Shown here: positions 58,441 through 64,000 of the stretch, in pieces
Position numbering within the stretch: position 1 is the stretch's first letter
Layout of the letters: each line of letters starts with the position of its first letter
From: Amazonocrinis nigriterrae CENA67
GTDB taxonomy: Bacteria > Cyanobacteriota > Cyanobacteriia > Cyanobacteriales > Nostocaceae
DNA: 64,000 bases
NCBI RefSeq assembly: GCF_016056305.1
Contig: NZ_JAECZC010000002.1
Location: 203,934-267,933 of the forward strand
Reading direction: 5' to 3'
Position numbers and translations under genes: made by a program
The notes under the pieces: generated by a model
Seen by the model: the letters and a program-made list of their open reading frames with translations, nothing else
The model's database searches: none
What the model was told of the DNA's origin: nothing

Positions 58441-59706
58441 ATGATTTCACCTACAGACAACCCTATTTTGATAGTTGATGACAGCCCAACCAACTCAACA
58501 GTTCTATTGGGTATGTTACAACAGTCTGGTTTCAAGGTTATTGTTGTTAATAGTGGCGAAGCTGCTTTAGAAAAGGTGGAAATGATTTTGCCTAGTCTAA
58601 TTTTATTAGACATCATGTTACCAAATATGGATGGCTTTGAAATATGTCGTCATTTGAAGTCAGTAGAAGTAACAAGAGATATTCCTGTGATTTTTATGAC
58701 GGCTTTATCTCAAACAGAAGATAAAGTCAAAGGATTTAATTTAGGTGCTGTCGATTACATTACAAAACCTTTGCAAAAAGAAGAAATATTAGCAAGAGTT
58801 AATGTTCATCTCAATCTGAGAAACTTAAACAAGCAATTAGCAGAAAAAACTACAGAATTAACTATTGCATTAGACCAATTGCAAAAATCTCAAATTCAGT
58901 TAATACAAAATGAAAAAATGTCCACACTAGGACAGTTAGTTGCAGGTATTGCACACGAAATTAATAATCCCATTGGTGCTATTAGTGCTAATTCTATATA
59001 TGCATCGACCTATGTTAACGAACTAGTTGACCATTTACGACTTTATCAGCAAAAAGCAACTGAGGACGAGATTAGCAACCATGCACAAGAAATAGAGTTA
59101 GACTTTTTAATTGAAGATTTATCAAATATCTTAACCACTATGCGAGAAGGTGCTATGCGAGTTAAAGATATTAGTGAATCATTTAGAATTTTTTCACGAC
59201 ATGATAATGAAGACAAAGTTCTTTTTGATATTCATGAAGGGTTAGAAAGTACATTATTAATTATTCAACATAGACTGAAAGCCTACGATAAGCAACCTAA
59301 GATTGAAGTTCTCAAAGACTACGGTAAATTACCATTAATTACCTGCTTTCCTGGGCCATTGAATCAAGTATTTATGAATTTATTAGTAAATGCTGTTGAT
59401 GCTTTAAGGGATTATCACCATAAATATCTAAATAGCCCAAAAAAACCTCAAATTAAAATTAAAACTGCCTTGAATGAGGAAGGTACACATGCTGTCATTC
59501 ACATTCAGGATAATGCAATGGGAATTCCTGATGAAATTCAAGAAAAGATTTTTGGATATGCTTTTACTACAAAGCCTGTGGGGAAAGGAACAGGCTTAGG
59601 GTTAGCTATTGCACGACAAATAATTTTTGAAAAGCACGGTGGCTCTTTAGAGGTCAATTCTACAGCTGGCGAAGGAGCAGAGTTTATAATTCATCTCCCA
59701 TTATAA
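58441..59706 (+). CDS. Hybrid response regulator - histidine kinase
   Basis: A 421-residue protein. The receiver domain (about 8-125) has ILIVDDSPTN, phospho-acceptor Asp57 in LILLDIMLPNMDGF, FMTALS and DYITKPLQ. A coiled coil leads to the dimerisation helix with LVAGIAHEINNPIGAISA, phospho-His172. The HATPase domain shows NLLVNAVDALRDY, IQDNAMGIPDEIQEKIFGYA (N and G1 boxes; the usual DNG is DNA here), TTKPVGKGTGLGLAIARQI and GGSLEVNSTAGEGAEFIIHL. There is no membrane segment. It is followed on the same strand by cheW and the chemoreceptor, so it probably belongs to that signalling set. Confidence 0.95.
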   Translation: MISPTDNPILIVDDSPTNSTVLLGMLQQSGFKVIVVNSGEAALEKVEMILPSLILLDIMLPNMDGFEICRHLKSVEVTRDIPVIFMTALSQTEDKVKGFNLGAVDYITKPLQKEEILARVNVHLNLRNLNKQLAEKTTELTIALDQLQKSQIQLIQNEKMSTLGQLVAGIAHEINNPIGAISANSIYASTYVNELVDHLRLYQQKATEDEISNHAQEIELDFLIEDLSNILTTMREGAMRVKDISESFRIFSRHDNEDKVLFDIHEGLESTLLIIQHRLKAYDKQPKIEVLKDYGKLPLITCFPGPLNQVFMNLLVNAVDALRDYHHKYLNSPKKPQIKIKTALNEEGTHAVIHIQDNAMGIPDEIQEKIFGYAFTTKPVGKGTGLGLAIARQIIFEKHGGSLEVNSTAGEGAEFIIHLPL

Positions 59707-59812
59707 GCTGATGAATAGGATGTTAAATTTTCCTGACTTTTAAATTTTCCTATTATTGGTTATACAAAAAATCACTAGACAAATAAAACAAGTTTAACTG
59801 AGATTTAAATTC

Positions 59813-60334
59813 ATGCTTGTATCTCTTGATTCTGTTTTCAAAACAGCTAACCTCTCTCAATCGCTATTTGATAACCCAATAGAAGATAATCGCCAACGTT
59901 TTTTAAGTTTCCCTATTAGTACATTTGGAAATAGTTTGATTCCGCTCGAACAAATCACAGAAATTATGCGGATCAGCCTGGATGAAGTTTTAAGTGTTCC
60001 AGAAACTCCTAGTACTGTCTTGGGTGCTTATAATTGGCGAGGTGAAATGTTGTGGTTAATGGATTTGGAACATATGACTGGTGGTACACCTCTTTTTGAG
60101 CAAATACCACTACGCACTCAACCAATTGCTATTGTTCTGCAAGTTGATAACTATTGCTTTGGATTGATTGTGAGATCAGTTAATGAAATTGAACTACACG
60201 ACATGAAAAAAATCTTATCTGCAAAACCTGGTTCATTCTCTGCAAGGTTACTTCCCTTTATTACAGGATATTTACCGAAAGGTTCAACAGTTTTTAATCC
60301 CAAAGCTGTTGTGCAATTTTTTCTAAAAATATAA
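59813..60334 (+). CDS. CheW-like chemotaxis coupling protein (PixI-like)
   Basis: A 173-residue CheW-fold protein. RFLSFPISTFGNSLIPLEQI and TEIMRISLDEVLSVPETPST match the CheW start, VLGAYNWRGEMLWLMDLEHM is the central GxxxLRGxxLPVxDL-like motif, and PIAIVLQVDNYCFGLIVRSV precedes the receptor-binding half. CheW links receptors to a CheA kinase. None is in the window, so CheA may follow the chemoreceptor. The order cheW then receptor matches pixI-pixJ of phototaxis loci. The gap to the receptor gene is 70 bp. Confidence 0.88.
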   Translation: MLVSLDSVFKTANLSQSLFDNPIEDNRQRFLSFPISTFGNSLIPLEQITEIMRISLDEVLSVPETPSTVLGAYNWRGEMLWLMDLEHMTGGTPLFEQIPLRTQPIAIVLQVDNYCFGLIVRSVNEIELHDMKKILSAKPGSFSARLLPFITGYLPKGSTVFNPKAVVQFFLKI

Positions 60335-60404
60335 ACTTTGATTAATCTCTAAATATTGCTATTTATTACTATTTACATCAACCAATTACAATTAGGTCTT
60401 AATT

Positions 60405-63400
60405 ATGACTGCTGAACTAGATTTGACGAAAAACGGTAGTACAAAAACCCCAAATAAAACCCAAACCACAAAGCCTTCAACTTCTACCAGGTTATCCAGA
60501 AAGCAACCAGAGTCTACGAATGTTGAAAAATCGCTTGAAGTTACTCCTGCCAAAAAATCGCAAATTCAAGGATTAATTTCAGAGGATTTGCTTGCTGTAT
60601 TGAATAAACAAGTTACAGCAATTGCTCCAAAAATGCAACAAACTTTCTCGGTGACAGAGCTTTATAAAATTGCGGTTACGTCTATCCGCGAGACTTTAGT
60701 AACTGAGCGCGTATTAATTTATGAATTTGGTGAAAAAACTTCTGGCGCTGTTGTTGCTGAGTCCGTTGCGCGTGGTTTTACACCAGCAATGCGCGATGAA
60801 ATGCCTCTGGTAGTGTTTGGTTTTGAGCAATTCACAGATTACGAAAAAGAGTCTGTAATTCGTTATGATGATATCGAAACTGCGCCGTTAACCCCAGACC
60901 AATGCAAACTCTGGGAACAATTTCAAATTCAATCTAGCTTAAATATATCTTTGCATCTGGATGGCAAAATTTGGGGAATATTATCTGTTCAGCAATGCTC
61001 TGGCCCCCGCATTTGGCAAGAGCAAGAAATTACTTTCCTCAATCAAATTGTGCGCGATTTGTTGCTGTGTATGCAACCATTACGATTTCAAGCATTGCTT
61101 CAAGAACGTTCAGAACAAGAACAATTAATTACCCGAATTACACAAAAAATCGGTCAGTCACCAAATTTTGAGAATTTGTTTGGCTTTACCACAGTGGAAA
61201 TTCGTCGCCTCTTGAAATGCGATCGCGTAGGTATTTATCATTTTCATGAGGATTGGTCTGGAGAGTTTATTGCTGAATCTGTGGGTGGCGGTTGGATAGC
61301 AGTCTTAAGCGCCCAGGAGCGCGATAGTAGTTTACGCGGTAACTTAGCAGAATACGATCGCTGCACTGTCAAAAGCTTGTCCATGACTTCAACCCAGGAA
61401 GTAGACACCTACCTCAGAGATACTAAAGGAGGTGAATATGCTCGCGGACGAAGGTATAAGCAAATCAATGATATCTACGGTATGGGCTATACGCCATGTT
61501 ATCTGGAAACCTTAGAAAAGTACCAGTGTCGCGCTTATATAGTTGTACCTTTGTTTGTTCATGGCAGACTTTGGGGATTGTTAGCAGCATATCAGAATTC
61601 TGGGCCTCGTGTTTGGCTAGAGTCAGAAGTTAACTTTTTGCTGCAAATCAGTTCACCTTTAGCTGTAGCCATACAGCAGATGGAAGCACAGTTAAAAATT
61701 GAGGAATCCTCCAAACAAATGGAGCGTTCCGCCGCCCGCGAACAAGCACTAGCTCGGATTACTACCCGACTTTCCCGCACAATGGATCTGGAAGCGGTTT
61801 TCCGCTCCTCAGCACAAGCACGAGGGAATTTAGCTAGCGATCGCATCGATACAATTTTTAAAATTGCTACCCAAGAAACCCGGCAAATGCTTGGCTGTCA
61901 GCGGGTAGCTTTGTATCAATTTAATCCCAACTGGAGCGGGCATTTTGTTGCAGAATCCGCTGCTAGTGGCTGGAATCGTTTATTAGATATTATTCCCAGC
62001 ATTGAGGATACTTATTTACAAGAATCCCAAGGTGGTCGCTATAAAGACAACGGCTCTATTGTTGTCAATGATATTTACACCATCGGACACGCTGCTTGCC
62101 ACATCGAACTTCTAGAACAAATGGAAGCAAGGGCATATATGATTGTGCCAGTGTTCACTGGAGATAAATTGTGGGGGTTGTTGGGAGCGTATCAAAACGA
62201 TAAACCTAGAACTTGGGAAAATGGGGAATTAAGTTCACTTATCCAAGTTGGTATTCAAGTAGGGATTGCCCTCAAACAAGTAAAATACCTCGAAGAAGTA
62301 CGGCAACAATCTGAACAGCTTTCCAAGTTGGCAGAGCGAGAAACTAATTTTGTGCAATTTATCTTCAAAATTGGACAGCGCATTGTCGAACGCCTGCAAC
62401 AAAAAAACTTTAATCCCGACTCTCTGTTTCGTTCCATCACCCAAGAACTGCGCCAACTACTGAATGTAGACCGCGTTGCCATTTACCGCTTTAATCCAGA
62501 TTGGAGCGGCGAATTTATTATTGAAGATGTTGGTAGCGGCTATCTCAAACTTGCTGGTAGCGACATGGCGGTAATTGCAGACCCCGTTTTACAAGAAAGT
62601 TCAGGTGGTCGCTTTCGCAAAAACGAGCCAAGTGCAATTCATAATATCCAAGTCTCAGCTGACCTCACCTTCAGCCGCGAAGTTTTAGAACAATGGGGAG
62701 CCAAAGCTTACATTGCTGCACCTTTATTTAAAGGCGAACAGCAACTTTGGGGTTTGTTATTGACTTACCAAAATACAGCACCCCGCCAATGGGAAGAAGG
62801 TGAAGTCAATTTGTTGATTCAAGTAGCGACGCAGTTGGGTATTGTCTTGCAACAGTCTGAGTATTTGGAACAACTAGAAATTCAATCCCAACAACTCAGT
62901 GAAGCCGCCCAACGCGAAAAGCAAGCAAACGAAGCATTACAACAAGAAGTTGCCCAACTCCTATCTGCAGTACAACCGGCACTCCAAGGAGATTTAACAG
63001 TCCGCGCCCCCGTCACAGGCGATGAAGTTGGTAAAATTGCTGACACTTACAATAACACTCTGGAAAACTTGCGGCAGTTAGTTACACAGGTACAGCAAGC
63101 CTCCCAAGCAGTCGCTAGTACCTCCCAAGACAGCGAATCCTCAATTGTTGAACTGGCTAACCAAGCACAGCAACAGTTTCAAGCCCTTTCCCAAGCTGTC
63201 GAGCAAATTCAGAAAATGGTAGCTTCTACTGAAGCTGTTGCTACCAGTGCCAGATTGGTTGAAGAAGCTGTGCAGAAAACCAACCAGACTGTCAAAGAAG
63301 GTGAAACCGCCATGAACAAAACCGTGGACGGGATTACTGGGATTCGGGAAACAGTGGCAGAAACCAGCAAACGCATCAAACGTTTGAGCGAATCTGGTCA

Positions 63401-63950
63401 AAAAGTTTCTCGTGTGGTGAGTCTCATCAGTAATTTTACTACCCAGACCCAAATTTTAGCACTCAATGCCGCAATTGAAGCCACCAAAGCCGGAGAACAC
63501 GGACGGGGATTTGCAGTAGTTGCCGATGAAGTGCGATCGCTTGCGGGACAATCTGCCGAAGCCACCGCCGAAATTGAAGAACTAGTACAAGAAATTCAAG
63601 CGGGAACCACGGAGGTAGCAGCAGCAATGGATACAGGCATCCAGCAAGTTGTTGAGGGTACAAAGTTAGTTACAGAAGTTCGCCAGCAATTAAATGCGAT
63701 CGTTGAAGCTACAACTCAAATTAGCGAATTGGTAGAAAGAATTACCGAAACTACCCAAGTGCAAAACCAACAGTCCCAATCCATTACCCAAACCATGACT
63801 GATGTAGCAGGAATTGCCAATAAAACTTCTGCTGATTCGATTAAATTATCAGCTTCCTTTAAAGAACTATTGGTAATGGCACAAGATTTGCAACTCAGCG
63901 CGAGTCAGTTCAAGGTAACTCGCAGTTCTCAGGTAGAAGGTAACGATTAA
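60405..63950 (+). CDS. Soluble methyl-accepting chemoreceptor with four GAF domains (PixJ/PtxD-like photoreceptor candidate)
   Basis: A 1181-residue protein without a membrane segment. GAF1 about 80-225, GAF2 about 240-430, GAF3 about 480-640, GAF4 about 660-830, then a HAMP-like helix pair ([20 protein letters not shown], near 865) and a methyl-accepting domain whose hairpin is [23 protein letters not shown]3 has the cyanobacteriochrome pattern [20 protein letters not shown] with Cys565-His566, suited to bind a bilin. GAF2 has Cys365-Tyr366 at the same place. GAF4 has no Cys there (TFSREVLEQ). GAF1 is not of this type. It probably steers phototaxis through CheW and a CheA beyond the window. 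Confidence 0.93.
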   Translation: MTAELDLTKNGSTKTPNKTQTTKPSTSTRLSRKQPESTNVEKSLEVTPAKKSQIQGLISEDLLAVLNKQVTAIAPKMQQTFSVTELYKIAVTSIRETLVTERVLIYEFGEKTSGAVVAESVARGFTPAMRDEMPLVVFGFEQFTDYEKESVIRYDDIETAPLTPDQCKLWEQFQIQSSLNISLHLDGKIWGILSVQQCSGPRIWQEQEITFLNQIVRDLLLCMQPLRFQALLQERSEQEQLITRITQKIGQSPNFENLFGFTTVEIRRLLKCDRVGIYHFHEDWSGEFIAESVGGGWIAVLSAQERDSSLRGNLAEYDRCTVKSLSMTSTQEVDTYLRDTKGGEYARGRRYKQINDIYGMGYTPCYLETLEKYQCRAYIVVPLFVHGRLWGLLAAYQNSGPRVWLESEVNFLLQISSPLAVAIQQMEAQLKIEESSKQMERSAAREQALARITTRLSRTMDLEAVFRSSAQARGNLASDRIDTIFKIATQETRQMLGCQRVALYQFNPNWSGHFVAESAASGWNRLLDIIPSIEDTYLQESQGGRYKDNGSIVVNDIYTIGHAACHIELLEQMEARAYMIVPVFTGDKLWGLLGAYQNDKPRTWENGELSSLIQVGIQVGIALKQVKYLEEVRQQSEQLSKLAERETNFVQFIFKIGQRIVERLQQKNFNPDSLFRSITQELRQLLNVDRVAIYRFNPDWSGEFIIEDVGSGYLKLAGSDMAVIADPVLQESSGGRFRKNEPSAIHNIQVSADLTFSREVLEQWGAKAYIAAPLFKGEQQLWGLLLTYQNTAPRQWEEGEVNLLIQVATQLGIVLQQSEYLEQLEIQSQQLSEAAQREKQANEALQQEVAQLLSAVQPALQGDLTVRAPVTGDEVGKIADTYNNTLENLRQLVTQVQQASQAVASTSQDSESSIVELANQAQQQFQALSQAVEQIQKMVASTEAVATSARLVEEAVQKTNQTVKEGETAMNKTVDGITGIRETVAETSKRIKRLSESGQKVSRVVSLISNFTTQTQILALNAAIEATKAGEHGRGFAVVADEVRSLAGQSAEATAEIEELVQEIQAGTTEVAAAMDTGIQQVVEGTKLVTEVRQQLNAIVEATTQISELVERITETTQVQNQQSQSITQTMTDVAGIANKTSADSIKLSASFKELLVMAQDLQLSASQFKVTRSSQVEGND

Positions 63951-63952
63951 GA

Positions 63953-63986
63953 GCAGGGGAGCGGGGGAGCGGGGGAGCAGGGGAGA
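63953..63986. repeat. Heptamer tandem array after the chemoreceptor gene
   Basis: Four to five copies of a GGGGAGC-type heptamer start three bases after the stop codon at the window edge. Confidence 0.75.
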
Positions 63987-64000
63987 AGTTTTAAGGTTGA

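Noticed and set aside
58308-58616. Minus-strand ORF overlapping the kinase start
   Set aside because: It runs through the 43-bp palindrome and opposite the well-supported receiver domain.

Overview
The window looks like chromosome of a filamentous, probably heterocyst-forming cyanobacterium (Nostoc/Calothrix/Tolypothrix-like). The evidence is frequent HIP1 octamers (GCGATCGC), a bilin lyase of the CpcS/CpeS family, an NblB-type HEAT protein, a cytochrome c6, a chemoreceptor with cyanobacteriochrome-type GAF domains, a PEP-CTERM protein, and many heptanucleotide tandem repeats (STRR type) between genes. No tRNA, rRNA, CRISPR array or intact transposase gene was seen.

Region 1 (1-31.6 kb, almost all minus strand) is a large exopolysaccharide/surface-glycan locus. 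From its 5' end it holds a WcaI-like glycosyltransferase, a Wzm/Wzt ABC exporter, and genes for a modified amino sugar: a Gfo/Idh dehydrogenase, two DegT aminotransferases, a WbpD-like acyltransferase, a formyltransferase and an NDP-sugar epimerase. An unrecognised NAD-fold protein sits among them. Then come an AsnB-type amidotransferase, a polysaccharide pyruvyl transferase, about ten further glycosyltransferases and a Wzy-like membrane protein. On the other side of a 1.6 kb intergenic region lies a plus-strand Wzc/BY-kinase gene (31.7-34.0 kb). The picture is export of an acylated or formylated, possibly pyruvylated heteropolysaccharide.

Region 2 (34-42 kb) is housekeeping and small genes: Tex, a 2Fe-2S ferredoxin, two small membrane proteins, a coiled-coil protein, a cytochrome c6 and an aldo/keto reductase. 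Region 3 (42.1-46.3 kb) is one very large CHAT protease-STAND NTPase-TPR gene. Its TPR array is built of nine 120-bp near-identical DNA units, each carrying one HIP1 site at the same phase, and a palindromic repeat appears to be inserted in frame in its linker. Region 4 (46.7-52.8 kb) has small conserved proteins, two Uma2 nucleases, a VOC protein, the bilin lyase, NblB and a YciE/YciF protein.

Region 5 (53.8-57.4 kb) is the most unusual. A DapB-like protein lacking the catalytic histidine pair stands next to the wreck of a gene set: a 5'-truncated FAD monooxygenase meets head-to-head a 5'-truncated radical SAM gene, which is fused in one frame, broken by two TGA codons, to a LodA-like segment and a VioB-type ferritin-like domain. 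I read it as the decayed remnant of a peptide- or amino-acid-modifying system, possibly related to CTQ-cofactor biogenesis.

Region 6 (58.4-64 kb, plus strand) is a photo/chemotaxis signalling set: response regulator-histidine kinase, CheW and a soluble four-GAF methyl-accepting protein. It probably continues past the window.

The intergenic DNA contains at least three copies of a roughly 90-bp repeat, two 28-bp perfect palindromes with the same outer sequence, a MITE-like element with 11-bp terminal inverted repeats, and several heptamer arrays, some of which overlap gene ends.
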